Virus record (IMG/VR): IMGVR_UViG_3300042892_002913
Location: 1-57,686 of that record
Length of the DNA: 57,686 bases
Origin: a virus
Reading direction: 5' to 3' (one strand)
Shown here: one piece after another, positions 27,701 through 35,798 of the stretch
Position numbering within the stretch: position 1 is the stretch's first letter
How the letters are laid out: every line of letters begins with the position of its first letter
Translations under genes and position numbers: made by a program
The notes under the pieces: model-generated
Told to the model about the DNA's origin: nothing
What the model saw: the letters and a program-made list of their open reading frames with translations, nothing else
The model's database searches: none

Positions 27701-30700
27701 AATGGTTGTAAAATAAGGACCAGCGCCAGTAGATGTTCCCAGGGATGGCCCCACTGAAAATGCCAAAGAAGTAGGCACACCTATAAATGTACTGTCTACT
27801 AACGCTCTGGTACTAACACTGAAATCATTGGCAGTTAGTCCAGAAGTGGTTACAAAGTACACTGTGTTTGCAGTTAGTCCTCCAGGCAACACACTGGCAC
27901 TGAATCTCACAGGTTGACCAGCTGTGAGTCCGTGACTGTTTTTGGTAAACGTATTGGCCGCAGTGCTTATACTGGTTACAGTATTGGCCGCACCTGTTTC
28001 TACACCCGGCTCATACACAGTGATTTCTATATAATCATAATTTTCTCTACCTTGTGCCAGGGCTAGACCGTAAGGAACCATTGTGGGACTTCCCGACACC
28101 GCCGATCCAGTAAATGTGGTTATGCCTGAGCCTGTTTCTGTAGCAGAAATGGTAAATGTGGTAGGAGTTGGTGCAGTCTTGACATAGTATATGACACCGT
28201 CGTCAACTGTGACACCTGCAGTAATCTCATTGGGCAACACTGCGCCTGGAGGTTTGACAAATCTCACTTGATATCCTGCACGTTGTCTATGATTGATATC
28301 AGTGGTTATCACCCCAGTGCCATAGTTTATACCTGTGATAGTATAGGTTTCTAGATCATATGTGGAATCATAGTCTGTGAATTCCAATTGTCTGTAGACA
28401 AAATTACTGTCATTTAGTATCAGAGCAGTACTAGGTCTAGTTGCTACCTCTACAATGTCTCCGTGTAACACATGGAAACTGTTGTTTCTAATTGTAACAC
28501 GTTGTCCATGGGGCACTGCTGCCAAAAGTCCGCCGCCGGTGCTGATATTTAATTTTGCACGTTTGGTGGCAACATCGCTGATCTGTGCCGTAGTGACAAC
28601 ATATCGTACAATTTGGCCTCCATGATTGATTTCTAATTCACTGTTCGGCAAAGGAAAGAAATCATCATAGGTCACATATAATATATTTTCTCCCTTTTCG
28701 TTCAACGTATCAACTGATGCAGCATAAACAGTTGCGGTCTGTGCAAGATCGGTGTAAAATCCTGTGGGAGTCGGAACTTCTAATGGATCACTGGCTTCCG
28801 CTACCAATGCAAAGTTTCCGTGAGCACTAGATCCACCCACGCTTCTAATCTGTCCACCGTTCAATGAATAGTAGGAAATTTGACAGTAGTAGGTAAACAT
28901 ACTCACAGCTTCGGCCAATCCGCCGTTGGTGGTTATAAGTCCGTAGCCTAGATCACAGACCTGGGTAAAGTCGTTACTAAGCATGGAACGATTACCGGGC
29001 ATAAGAACTTCAAACACTCTGATAAAACTGTGTGTACCCGAGCCGGCACCTACAAAAGTCACTGCTGTGGTACTGCCAGCTACTGCGGCAACTCTGAATT
29101 GAGTAAGCGTAAATCCAGCCAGTAACACATAGTATTCTTGATTGGCAGCGATACCAGTTGGCAGTGTTCCAGTAGAACTGAATTTCACAATGGCACCTGG
29201 TTGTAGTTCGTGAACAGATGCAGTGGTTATATTTGGAGTACTAAATGTACAGGCACGTGATCCAGCAGCAGGTGTGTAAGGTGTCAGCTCATCCAAGATG
29301 AACTGAGCTGTGCTGAATCCACCTGTGGTAGCAGTAGCAGCACCTGTTCCAAATGTATACCCTCTAATGTAGTTTATTCTGTAAATTTCACCACTGACAA
29401 TAAAGCTGCAGGGAGTATTAGGCGGTCTCAGCAGTCCCGATACTCGTAAAAATATATTACTGTCTTTGCTGTCTATGACAAATTTCTGATTGCCGGTGAA
29501 TCCATCTACAAACATACCACCAGAAAATGCCTTGGCATTTATACTTCTACTAAAGGATGCAGATTCTTGACAGTACGGAGATTTAGCAAGGATTTGTCCC
29601 TCTGGATCTAATACCATTGCAAATCCACCTTGACCCTGGAAGGTCATGGCTCTTAGGATTACAGCATCGTTACACAAGAACATGTCCATATCGCCGTTGT
29701 CTTTGGGATAGTTTACTGTTCCACTGTTGCTGATAACATCAACTATGGCATTGGTCAACAATGTGATCACAGTATCGGATCCTACTTCTGCCACTAGACC
29801 TTCGTCTAGAGTCTGTAGTGTTGGTACTGTGGCAGTAGTGGCCACAGTACCGGACAATGTATACAGTGCCGCAATACTCACATTGTCGATAATGTCTTGG
29901 GCCAAGGTGTTGATACGTTGAATACCGGCCACAGTCTGACTCAGTTGCGCACCAATAGCTAGTGCAGGATTACTGCCCGGAACTGCTGGTCCCTTGTATT
30001 TCAATGCAGCAGAAATTGTGCGATTCTGTCCACTCCATTTCAAATCAAATACCATAGAGTCTATGATCAAGCCAACGTCTCTATAACAGATATCTTCATT
30101 GTAGTCAAATGCAGATGTAAATGGTGCAGTGTTTGTTAAAATTTGATTATTGATCCAACCTATGACCTGATCTTGAATAAACTTTCTATTCAATGTGATC
30201 AGTCGTGCAGCACTGGTATAGTTACCTTTGTTATTGATCAGGGGATAAACAGGCTGTGTGGAATCTGCTAGATAGTGATAACCATACAGTTCATTTGCCA
30301 CAGTCAGTCCGTCTACCACAGGATCTCGTCTAAAATTCAAAAATGCCCAGGGACTGGAACTGTCAAAGCCTATCTGTGGTCTAATAATAGTTCTACGAAA
30401 TTCATCACCTATTACTGCCACGTTTTGAGGCACACGTAATGGTAAATTTTCTAGGTAAATGCCAGTTTCAACAAATACAGAAATTTGAATACGTTTGGTT
30501 ACATCACCGAATGAAATAACCTCGCCAACAACAAATTCACCACTGACAACATCAACATCAAATTCTTCATTGCCGGACGTGTCCAAAGTACCGTCGTGTG
30601 CTAGAATCTGTGCAAGAGCTCCAGACGTTTCCCCACGAAGATATAGTCCTTCTCGTATGTCTTTGGCTGCGTTAGCAGCCACTGTGCTCAATGCAGGATT

Positions 30701-32176
30701 TCCAGTAAAGTCTGTTCTGTAACCGCTGGTAAACAATCTAAATCTTGGAAGACTCACAAGTATAGATGGCTGCGAAGTAAACCCTGTTCCTCCGTTGGTG
30801 ATACTGATGCTGTTTATGCCGCCGTCAACTGCGCTAACATCTGCTACACCAAAGGCTCCACCACCACCACCACCAACAAATCTCACTGACACTAAACCGT
30901 ATCCAGTTCCACGGCCTCCCGAGTTAACCTGCACTCTGGCCACTTTGAATGTGAGATTTAGTGTGCATCCAGTTCTAACACCAACACTGCTGCCGGGACA
31001 GGTAGTGGCTGCTGGAGCCACTGGTGCGGGCAACACGCTGTAGTTGCCGCCAGTGATCTGTCTAATGGCAGTAACTGGTCCTCGTCCTCCTGAGCCGCCA
31101 GGACTAACCGACAGCACCTGATATCTTGCTGCTGTACCGGTACCAGTGGCCACAGTAAGTATGTCACCGGGTAGATAATTTAGGCCACCGCTGACAATTT
31201 CAACTGTGTCCACATTCATAAAAATAAATGCAGGACTGAAACCAGTGCCTGCGGTAGCACTGGTATCGTCAATTTCTACTAGAGTACAAGGCTCATCACC
31301 GTTGTTCCAAGTAAGAACTTTCTTGTAAGGGCCAATTTCTAACGGTGCTTCCAGCACCAATTCTTCTGCACGTTTAAGAGCAGCTTCTAGTGTCTTATAT
31401 GCATAGGCCAAACTGCGACCTTGTCGGTCTAATCCAACACCTGGTCGATCATCTAACCCGGCTGTACTCACATACAGATTCACTGTGCTGCTATAACCGG
31501 AACTGTCAACATATCGTTTGGTGGCAGCTATCAAACCATTGTAGGCCACATCATCATCATCCACAGGGTCTCTTGAAAGTATCAACGGCCCGGTCATGGT
31601 ACCAAATGCAGTGTTGGTTGTATTGGTAGCAGGATCAACAGCATCTATGCCCTGCAGGGATATCTTGGAATCTACATAGCCCTTATTGGCCGCCAGTCTG
31701 TTTGTTTCTGTGGCAGTGGATCCGTGAATTGTGTTTATTCTGCCAATTGAATCAGTGAGTTCAGAAAAAGATCCTATATCGGGTAAATTTCCAATAGGAT
31801 ATCTTACTCCACCACTTTGAGCATTAACTGGTCCTCCTAGATTTGGATTAGGATCGCCTGAAATATCTGAAAACAAGCTGTTGACCACAATGGAATTTTG
31901 ACTGGTATCAAAATCAATTTGAACACCTACGCCAGCTTCTAGTTTTTTGAAAACCACGCCGTCTGTGGTATCATTGATCACAACCAACGCATTTTCATAA
32001 TCGTTAGGAAATGATTCGGGTGTATCATCTAGACCTATGAATGTGAGTTTTTCACCTAGTCCTAGTGAACTATAGAGTTCTCTAAAGTTGTCGTTGACAG
32101 ATCTAAAACTGTCTCTGATACTGTCGCCGGTGCCGTCGTTGCCAATTGCACCAATATTAATAATTTTTCTTGCCAT
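24755..32176 (-). CDS. giant tail fibre (2,473 aa) with pectin-lyase-like region and C-terminal peptidase G2-like domain
   Basis: A 2,473-residue fibre. Residues 1-40 contain IINIGAIGNDGTGDSIRDSF, the shared motif. Long strand-rich parts with ENLPLRVPQNVAVIGDEF…TIIRPQIG suggest a right-handed beta-helix fold. The last 120 residues, from ADLAEYYEGDKEYAVGTVLIF through RVPCRVVGKIEKGDLLI to IGTIEVAVGRN, resemble the peptidase-G2 / intramolecular chaperone autoprocessing domain found at fibre ends in marine phages. Such a domain folds and may cleave itself from the mature trimer. A GATAAATA octamer is upstream. I did not identify the cleavage site. Confidence 0.85.
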   Translation of the reverse strand: MARKIINIGAIGNDGTGDSIRDSFRSVNDNFRELYSSLGLGEKLTFIGLDDTPESFPNDYENALVVINDTTDGVVFKKLEAGVGVQIDFDTSQNSIVVNSLFSDISGDPNPNLGGPVNAQSGGVRYPIGNLPDIGSFSELTDSIGRINTIHGSTATETNRLAANKGYVDSKISLQGIDAVDPATNTTNTAFGTMTGPLILSRDPVDDDDVAYNGLIAATKRYVDSSGYSSTVNLYVSTAGLDDRPGVGLDRQGRSLAYAYKTLEAALKRAEELVLEAPLEIGPYKKVLTWNNGDEPCTLVEIDDTSATAGTGFSPAFIFMNVDTVEIVSGGLNYLPGDILTVATGTGTAARYQVLSVSPGGSGGRGPVTAIRQITGGNYSVLPAPVAPAATTCPGSSVGVRTGCTLNLTFKVARVQVNSGGRGTGYGLVSVRFVGGGGGGAFGVADVSAVDGGINSISITNGGTGFTSQPSILVSLPRFRLFTSGYRTDFTGNPALSTVAANAAKDIREGLYLRGETSGALAQILAHDGTLDTSGNEEFDVDVVSGEFVVGEVISFGDVTKRIQISVFVETGIYLENLPLRVPQNVAVIGDEFRRTIIRPQIGFDSSSPWAFLNFRRDPVVDGLTVANELYGYHYLADSTQPVYPLINNKGNYTSAARLITLNRKFIQDQVIGWINNQILTNTAPFTSAFDYNEDICYRDVGLIIDSMVFDLKWSGQNRTISAALKYKGPAVPGSNPALAIGAQLSQTVAGIQRINTLAQDIIDNVSIAALYTLSGTVATTATVPTLQTLDEGLVAEVGSDTVITLLTNAIVDVISNSGTVNYPKDNGDMDMFLCNDAVILRAMTFQGQGGFAMVLDPEGQILAKSPYCQESASFSRSINAKAFSGGMFVDGFTGNQKFVIDSKDSNIFLRVSGLLRPPNTPCSFIVSGEIYRINYIRGYTFGTGAATATTGGFSTAQFILDELTPYTPAAGSRACTFSTPNITTASVHELQPGAIVKFSSTGTLPTGIAANQEYYVLLAGFTLTQFRVAAVAGSTTAVTFVGAGSGTHSFIRVFEVLMPGNRSMLSNDFTQVCDLGYGLITTNGGLAEAVSMFTYYCQISYYSLNGGQIRSVGGSSAHGNFALVAEASDPLEVPTPTGFYTDLAQTATVYAASVDTLNEKGENILYVTYDDFFPLPNSELEINHGGQIVRYVVTTAQISDVATKRAKLNISTGGGLLAAVPHGQRVTIRNNSFHVLHGDIVEVATRPSTALILNDSNFVYRQLEFTDYDSTYDLETYTITGINYGTGVITTDINHRQRAGYQVRFVKPPGAVLPNEITAGVTVDDGVIYYVKTAPTPTTFTISATETGSGITTFTGSAVSGSPTMVPYGLALAQGRENYDYIEITVYEPGVETGAANTVTSISTAANTFTKNSHGLTAGQPVRFSASVLPGGLTANTVYFVTTSGLTANDFSVSTRALVDSTFIGVPTSLAFSVGPSLGTSTGAGPYFTTISNIICLENLILGSSLVAKPNITGVSAVGDGVTCTLTFTAQNVPPYLPFQLITVSAFAVGGVPFNGAQTVVTCTNTTVTFASATIATDSGGVIATGGTGALGADSVIYSVSAATNSIVVQSSTAATTGTIAFQLEGSVLDITTTGTAVTYKLIQGERGDATFGIGNLGGSDGDRLLTGIAAGTFYRFVHEGQEYEITNYQDSLTTGQDYALLTVSPALTRSVVRFNDTPTLKGSVPGPSALSDGTLTIRISLTRVTSHDLLEIGTGGYADTNYPSEIYGPAVNSIISVPTYATQADTETGELVLRAQMQERGSGRTFFVTTDQFGNFNVGPFFRVDQGTGTVTFSASIALSQLDGLGFKRGTTISEFSTAMDEGRVDAVPTESAVRTYIGRRLGLDFNGNIVALGDRVPNNVGFMALSGDLAWVGPADMDMNSYKIENLGVPTLASDAARLDSITITNLKDTDGTSLFNFSQSQAGQLLALDGTGNTIINVTPTGEVTFDILLGDSTTNIIRTTISDGVIDDANIMSTAAIDQAKLSLNDAYATISASITNVTATGSGSTATITFPVAQSSAPFTAGQKIVVTGLSVSGYNGTYTVATCNTTVVTYSNTTTGSAISGTVAALRGISSFDSAQFTLTNGWATIKDNGLALTKLAQVGADRLLGNSTASTADVAEVSFATVVDEGLALRLSDYGSATSTGYLRHTGGDGTVRASWAYSIVDEASAATVSTLVKRDSNGDFAARNVDLAQLKIDSILSIDSSASGTGGFLQYYGYLGQVGIYIGDGTVPASDKKTYYNNTQHVFRSQDSATTFATLDSTGISVAALKSCTSISTGAVTTPGTIEGYWSLSGSSRFQATYAADLAEYYEGDKEYAVGTVLIFGGDKEVTIANRQGDHRVAGVVSDNAAYSMNGDCPGFKNQVALQGRVPCRVVGKIEKGDLLIASNIAGCAVSAGGDARTGTVIGKALENYNSDHIGTIEVAVGRN

Positions 32177-32206
32177 AGCAGATCCTATGTGTTTGGATAT
32201 CGATAA

Positions 32207-32214
32207 TATTTATC
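32207..32214 (-). promoter_or_regulatory. late promoter octamer GATAAATA
   Basis: Minus strand GATAAATATTATCG lies about 30 nt before the giant fibre ATG at 32176, with AGGATCTGCT as ribosome site between. It probably drives the fibre cluster. Confidence 0.5.
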
Positions 32215-32234
32215 CAAAGTTTTTATAAGCCTAA

Positions 32235-32242
32235 TGTAAATA
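32235..32242 (+). promoter_or_regulatory. late-type octamer TGTAAATA
   Basis: Plus strand TGTAAATAC lies only 4 nt before the ATG at 32247. A T4-type late start would leave almost no leader, so either that message is leaderless or the match is fortuitous. Confidence 0.35.
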
Positions 32243-32246
32243 CTAG

Positions 32247-32534
32247 ATGTTCATACAGACCAGATCGCAGAAAAATCAATATGTTAGGTTCAGTAAACTG
32301 GGCAATCAACACAGTTATACCAGGACAAAAACCGTTGTGACTTTAAAGTGTGATGACTGTGATGCAGTGTTTGAAAGAGATCTAAAAAATATAGATAGAA
32401 AACGGTTGAATAACAACTACTTTCATTGTTGTTCTGGGTGCGATATCAAGAGATTTGCGCAGCGAACAGGAGTAGATCACAAGAAAATCTGGGATATGCC
32501 CGCTGACGCTGATCTAGATATTTCTAAACTCTAA
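32247..32534 (+). CDS. zinc-ribbon-like small protein
   Basis: A 95-residue basic protein with LKCDDCDAVFERD at about 33-45 and FHCCSGCDIKRFA near 59-71, two C-x-x-C pairs spaced like a zinc ribbon or treble clef. The N-terminus is basic and the C-terminus acidic. Such phage proteins are often DNA-binding regulators or homing-nuclease-like modules, but no HNH His is obvious. It is convergent with the iscA gene, overlapping its end by 11 bases. No further Met exists, so the start at 32247 is preferred. Confidence 0.6.
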   Translation: MFIQTRSQKNQYVRFSKLGNQHSYTRTKTVVTLKCDDCDAVFERDLKNIDRKRLNNNYFHCCSGCDIKRFAQRTGVDHKKIWDMPADADLDISKL

Positions 32535-32850
32535 AACTTTCACCGCAACCGCATCGATCACGTTCGTTGGGATTGACGAAGTCAAATCCCTCATTGAGCC
32601 CATTGCGAACCCAATCCATAGTTATCCCTTTTAGATACACTAGACTTTTGGCATCTACCAAAACAACAAAACCATCTTGAGCAAAATTAGTTACTCCAGT
32701 TTCGGGTTTGTAGTCATCTACGTATTCTAATACGTAGGCCAACCCACTACACCCTGTAGTTCTAACACCTATTCGAATACCCGCACCCTTGCCACGTTTG
32801 GCAAGTGTTTGCTTAATTCTTTTACAGGCTGTGTCGGTTACGGTAATCAT
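32524..32850 (-). CDS. iscA: A-type Fe-S carrier, IscA/ErpA family
   Basis: A 108-residue Fe-S carrier. The three family cysteines are present: Cys34 in RTTGCSGLAY, and Cys100 and Cys102 in CGCGESF. Length and residue order resemble E. coli IscA (GVRT-GCSG-AYVLE-VD and NEGF-F-NPN). A-type proteins accept Fe-S clusters from IscU and deliver them to targets. Its start overlaps iscU by 29 bases, so the two are co-translated. An intact family member in a phage points to active help with Fe-S assembly. Confidence 0.9.
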   Translation of the reverse strand: MITVTDTACKRIKQTLAKRGKGAGIRIGVRTTGCSGLAYVLEYVDDYKPETGVTNFAQDGFVVLVDAKSLVYLKGITMDWVRNGLNEGFDFVNPNERDRCGCGESFRV

Positions 32851-33208
32851 TTACGGCTGCTTTGATTGCATCCTCTGCTAGAATACTACAGTGTATCTTT
32901 ACTGGAGGTAGGGCTAGTTCTTCGGCGATTTCGGAGTTTTTAATTGCTCCGGCTTGGTCGAGGGTTTTTCCTTTGACCCATTCTGTAATGAGGCTCGAAC
33001 TCGCGATAGCCGATCCGCAGCCATACGTTTTAAATTTTGCATCTGTAATAAGACCTGTATCATTGTCTACCTTTATCTGTAATTTCATTACATCTCCGCA
33101 TGCCGGAGCACCGACCATACCTGTGCCTATGTTGGGATCATCTTTAGCAAATGATCCTACATTACGTGGGTTTTCATAGTGATCGATTACTTTGTCCGAG
33201 TACGCCAT
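32822..33208 (-). CDS. iscU: Fe-S scaffold protein IscU
   Basis: A 128-residue IscU. Cluster-ligand positions are intact: Cys37 and Asp39 in APACGD, Cys64 in TYGCGSA, and Cys107 in IHCSIL. LPPVK at 100-104 is the HscA-binding loop. Length and much of the sequence resemble E. coli IscU closely. IscU builds [2Fe-2S] clusters with IscS and hands them on through HscA/HscB; no IscS is in this window, so the host enzyme would supply sulfur. It overlaps the superoxide dismutase gene by 35 bases, and iscA by 29. Start ATG at 33208. Confidence 0.95.
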   Translation of the reverse strand: MAYSDKVIDHYENPRNVGSFAKDDPNIGTGMVGAPACGDVMKLQIKVDNDTGLITDAKFKTYGCGSAIASSSLITEWVKGKTLDQAGAIKNSEIAEELALPPVKIHCSILAEDAIKAAVNDYRNRHSL

Positions 33209-33740
33209 TGATTACTCTCCAGTTTATTAGCTTCCATATGTTTTTCAAATAGCTTTTTTTATCAGCCTGATAGTCTAAAGCCCAAGCGTGTTCCCACCAA
33301 TCTACTAACAGCACAATATCATTTCTAATTTCGTGATTCGCAATGGTTTTGATCTTGCCATCTCGAGCTAGGTATGCCCACCCGCTGCCTTGTATTGTCA
33401 TAGCAGTTTTTTCAAATTCTTCTTTGAAACGATCAAATGTATCAAAATGTTTTTCTATAAACTGTAAAATAGCATCATAGGGTCTATTGGCACCTTCTGG
33501 TTTTTGTAATTGACCAAAATAGATATTGTGTAAAAACGCACCAGCTTCGTTGAAATCGTCATCACCCTCGCCCTTGTTGTATCGATCAACATAGGCTTTA
33601 TATAGTGTACCGTAGTGATAATCTATAGTTTCTTTGGATTTTATTGGCGCCAACTCATCGGGGTCGTAGGGCAGTGTCAACTGTATGAGTTTGTCTTTTT
33701 TGCCTTCGATTATAAACTTTTGAATGAATTTAAATTCCAT
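33174..33740 (-). CDS. Fe/Mn superoxide dismutase
   Basis: A 188-residue superoxide dismutase. The metal-ligand positions are visible: His in IDYHYG, His in GAFLHNIYFG, Asp and His in DWWEHAWALDY. The C-terminal helix YLKNIWKLINW is typical. It is somewhat short (most are 190-210) but has all four ligands. Substitutions around the first His (YHYGTLYKAY where HHxKHHxxY is usual) place it away from textbook enzymes. It would detoxify superoxide from stressed or light-exposed hosts and protect Fe-S clusters, fitting the iscU-iscA neighbours. The divergent octamer pair lies just upstream. Confidence 0.9.
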   Translation of the reverse strand: MEFKFIQKFIIEGKKDKLIQLTLPYDPDELAPIKSKETIDYHYGTLYKAYVDRYNKGEGDDDFNEAGAFLHNIYFGQLQKPEGANRPYDAILQFIEKHFDTFDRFKEEFEKTAMTIQGSGWAYLARDGKIKTIANHEIRNDIVLLVDWWEHAWALDYQADKKSYLKNIWKLINWRVINGVLGQSNRSL

Positions 33741-33745
33741 ATATG

Positions 33746-33761
33746 TATTTACCGCTAAATA
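33746..33761. promoter_or_regulatory. divergent late octamers, back to back
   Basis: Minus strand GGTAAATA (33746-33753) abuts plus strand GCTAAATA (33754-33761) with no gap. The minus copy is 5 nt before the superoxide dismutase ATG at 33740. The plus copy is 20 nt before the ATG at 33782, with AAGGAG between. They probably drive the two divergent genes. Confidence 0.5.
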
Positions 33762-33781
33762 AATTCCTAAGGAGATTTAGT

Positions 33782-34102
33782 ATGATCGATTTATTAAAGA
33801 AACTATTTGGCGCCAAGCCAGCAGAACAAACTGCGGAAGCCCCATATAAAGCTGAGGCAGCACCTGCGCCTGTAGTTGAGGCAGTGGTTGTTGAGGCAGC
33901 ACCTGCGCCTGTAGTTGAAGCAGTGGTTGTTGAGGCAGAAGCAGTTGTTCCAGCGGCTGTGGTTGAACAAGCACCTGCTAAAAAGCCTGCACCTAAAAAG
34001 CCACAGGTTGCCAAAAAGCCTGTTGCTCCAAAGACTGCAACGTCAAAAGCACCACCTAAGCCAAAAGCACCACTTAAGCCAAAAGTAAAGCCGGCTGCTT
34101 AA
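33782..34102 (+). CDS. Ala/Pro/Lys-rich low-complexity protein with tandem repeat
   Basis: A 106-residue protein. The start MIDLLKKLFGA is an amphipathic helix; then an Ala/Pro/Val/Glu tandem repeat; then a Lys/Pro/Ala tail (KKPAPKKPQVAKKP) like a histone H1 or DNA-binding tail. AAGGAG 8 nt upstream fixes the start at 33782 over earlier Mets. The reverse strand also gives open reading frames over the repeat, but these are shadows of it. It could condense DNA or act as a linker. Its end overlaps uvdE convergently by 29 bases. Confidence 0.65.
   Translation: MIDLLKKLFGAKPAEQTAEAPYKAEAAPAPVVEAVVVEAAPAPVVEAVVVEAEAVVPAAVVEQAPAKKPAPKKPQVAKKPVAPKTATSKAPPKPKAPLKPKVKPAA
33854..33931 (+). repeat. two tandem 39-bp units
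   Basis: Two adjacent 39-bp units (33854-33892 and 33893-33931) differ at one base (a/g). Each encodes EAAPAPVVEAVVV. Copy number would be expected to vary by slippage or recombination. Confidence 0.85.
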
Positions 34103-35120
34103 GACTTTGTTCATAGAGTGCAAAGCTGGATAGATTCTTAGCCTTGCTTTCGCACATGATGTCAAACGAGTCTCGAAAGCTCAGTGCCCATTCATTTACT
34201 GCTGTATTCCAGTAAAATTCTGAATGTGCTCTGAGCTTTTGTTTTTTGTAGCCCTGCTCTAAGAGGGTCGAAAGATTGGGACGGATATGTCCGGGATGGT
34301 CAATAAGACAGTCTTCCCGTGAAACACTATAATGTAAAACAGGGCGAACGCCACGCCAGCTATCAATAATCCGCTTAACACGGTCGTCAGTTGCTTCAAT
34401 ATATTCTCCAGAGTTAATCCAATGATGATGTATGTCCATGACCAGGGCACAGTCCTTGACCAACTCAATGCTAGAGTCAATGCCCCAGGTCATTTCGTCA
34501 TTCTCAATGGTAAGACAGTTACGGGCTTCGGGTGTCATTTTGCTTAGAGCATCACGAACACCTTGTGGACCTTGCTTACCCGAGATATGCACATTGATCT
34601 TAAAGTCTTGAAACGTCTTGCCATAGCCCATCCAGCGAGCCATGTCCACATGATACTCAAACTCTTCGATACTTCGTTCTACAATACCAGGGTTGATAGA
34701 TGCCAACACGCAAAACTGACCAGGGTGGAAAGACAGGCGAACACCGTTCTGGCGAGCCAAATCTCCCACTGTTCTAAATGCTGTTTCTGCATAGGCTCTA
34801 ACATCGGGCTGCCGCCAAAACCACTTCCAACTAGGCTCAGTGTATACAGGCAGTATATCGCTGCTGAGTCGTACCATTCTAAGATCTTCATCTAGTGTTC
34901 CTACCCTGGCCACCAACTTGGTGCAGGCATCAATATTTCGTTTCATCAAGTCCCAAAGTCGCTGTTCTGCTTCTTGGGGATGTTCACGCAACCACCTAAC
35001 TGTAGTAGCACCAGTATTTAAGTCACGGTCTTTGGCATTGATCTTCATGCCGTTGACTTCTTCAGGATCATTGATCCATTTGCAGGCAAAGCCTATGCGT
35101 TTAATCATAGTTTCTTTCAT
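34074..35120 (-). CDS. uvdE: UV damage endonuclease
   Basis: A 348-residue TIM-barrel endonuclease of the UvdE/UVDE family. Marks in order: RIGFACKW, LRMVRLSSDILPV, VRLSFHPGQFCVLAS, MDIHHHWIN and RPVLHYSVSRE. His and Glu of the metal-binding barrel are retained (HPGQF, IENDE, DIHHH). UvdE nicks DNA 5' of UV photoproducts and other lesions, starting repair. A phage copy would repair its own DNA in a sunlit setting. Its start overlaps the preceding stop as TAATG. Confidence 0.92.
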   Translation of the reverse strand: MKETMIKRIGFACKWINDPEEVNGMKINAKDRDLNTGATTVRWLREHPQEAEQRLWDLMKRNIDACTKLVARVGTLDEDLRMVRLSSDILPVYTEPSWKWFWRQPDVRAYAETAFRTVGDLARQNGVRLSFHPGQFCVLASINPGIVERSIEEFEYHVDMARWMGYGKTFQDFKINVHISGKQGPQGVRDALSKMTPEARNCLTIENDEMTWGIDSSIELVKDCALVMDIHHHWINSGEYIEATDDRVKRIIDSWRGVRPVLHYSVSREDCLIDHPGHIRPNLSTLLEQGYKKQKLRAHSEFYWNTAVNEWALSFRDSFDIMCESKAKNLSSFALYEQSLKQPALLLA

Positions 35121-35515
35121 TAAAAAAAGACAGGTTCAACTGTGGGTTTACTTTGCAGAGCCATCATAATTTCTTGTTGCTCAGTATAGATTATTTCGCA
35201 GTCTTCTAATATTGATCTACGAACATCTGCAGGTAGACTGCACCAAACTTCAACATTATTATAGTTACCTTTTGTTTCGGGAGGTATGCATTCATCTATC
35301 CAACCAGACAGAGCCTTAAATGCTTCGACAGTGTTGCCAGGATGACTGCTACGTATAGCACGGTGAAAGTCATTGGCTAGCACCGCGGTAAAACATCCGC
35401 CCGGACTAAACCCATGAACAAGATAATTGTACATTGGCTCGGCAAACTCTTTAGGTACATTCCAGCGGTTAAAAGTTTCTAGGATACGATTACGACTGTA
35501 CTGTGTTAGTTTCAT
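35120..35515 (-). CDS. conserved phage protein of unknown function
   Basis: A 131-residue soluble protein, MKLTQYSRNRILETFNRWN… with a Cys/Gly-rich PGGCFTAVL and EVWCSLPADVRRSILE later. Mostly helical. No family motif. It begins inside the last 26 bases of the DUF2693 gene and ends at the uvdE start, so it belongs to that early operon. Confidence 0.5.
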   Translation of the reverse strand: MKLTQYSRNRILETFNRWNVPKEFAEPMYNYLVHGFSPGGCFTAVLANDFHRAIRSSHPGNTVEAFKALSGWIDECIPPETKGNYNNVEVWCSLPADVRRSILEDCEIIYTEQQEIMMALQSKPTVEPVFF

Positions 35516-35792
35516 CTTTTACTTTCGCTGAGATCACATTGGCGATACGGAAGGATCGCCATTCCTTTTTATCTAAACACCAAACACTCATAACATTAGG
35601 ATTTTCTTTTTTAACTTTGGGAAAGTCAACGGGATTGTCTGTGTTACTAATATGGGGAGTAGGAGCAGGAATGAGCTCTGCCTTGAGTGTACAGGGCATA
35701 GCTCGAGTCTCGCCGTTGACTTTGGTAAATTCAACAACACACTCGTTTTCAAGAAGCAGAGTGCGTAATGCTTCGGGGGTAATAGTAGTCAT
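35490..35792 (-). CDS. DUF2693 / Sm-like phage protein
   Basis: A 100-residue protein of the DUF2693 type, short and beta-rich: ALRTLLLENECVVEFTKVNGETRAMPCTL, then NPNVMSVWCLDKKEWRSFRI. This pattern (Cys-Thr-Leu after the second strand, a V-W-D-x-x-x-W-R-S-F end) recurs in T4-like marine phages, where the fold resembles an SH3/Sm barrel and function is unknown. ATG at 35792 follows a consensus sigma70 promoter so closely that the message would be leaderless; a TTG start at 35810 would lie inside the promoter. Confidence 0.65.
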   Translation of the reverse strand: MTTITPEALRTLLLENECVVEFTKVNGETRAMPCTLKAELIPAPTPHISNTDNPVDFPKVKKENPNVMSVWCLDKKEWRSFRIANVISAKVKDETNTVQS

Positions 35793-35798
35793 GCTATT

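Noticed and set aside
33730-34014. Long minus-strand open frames over the Ala/Pro/Lys-rich gene
   Set aside because: They mirror the 39-bp repeats and GC-rich codons of the plus-strand gene, which has a proper ribosome site and start.
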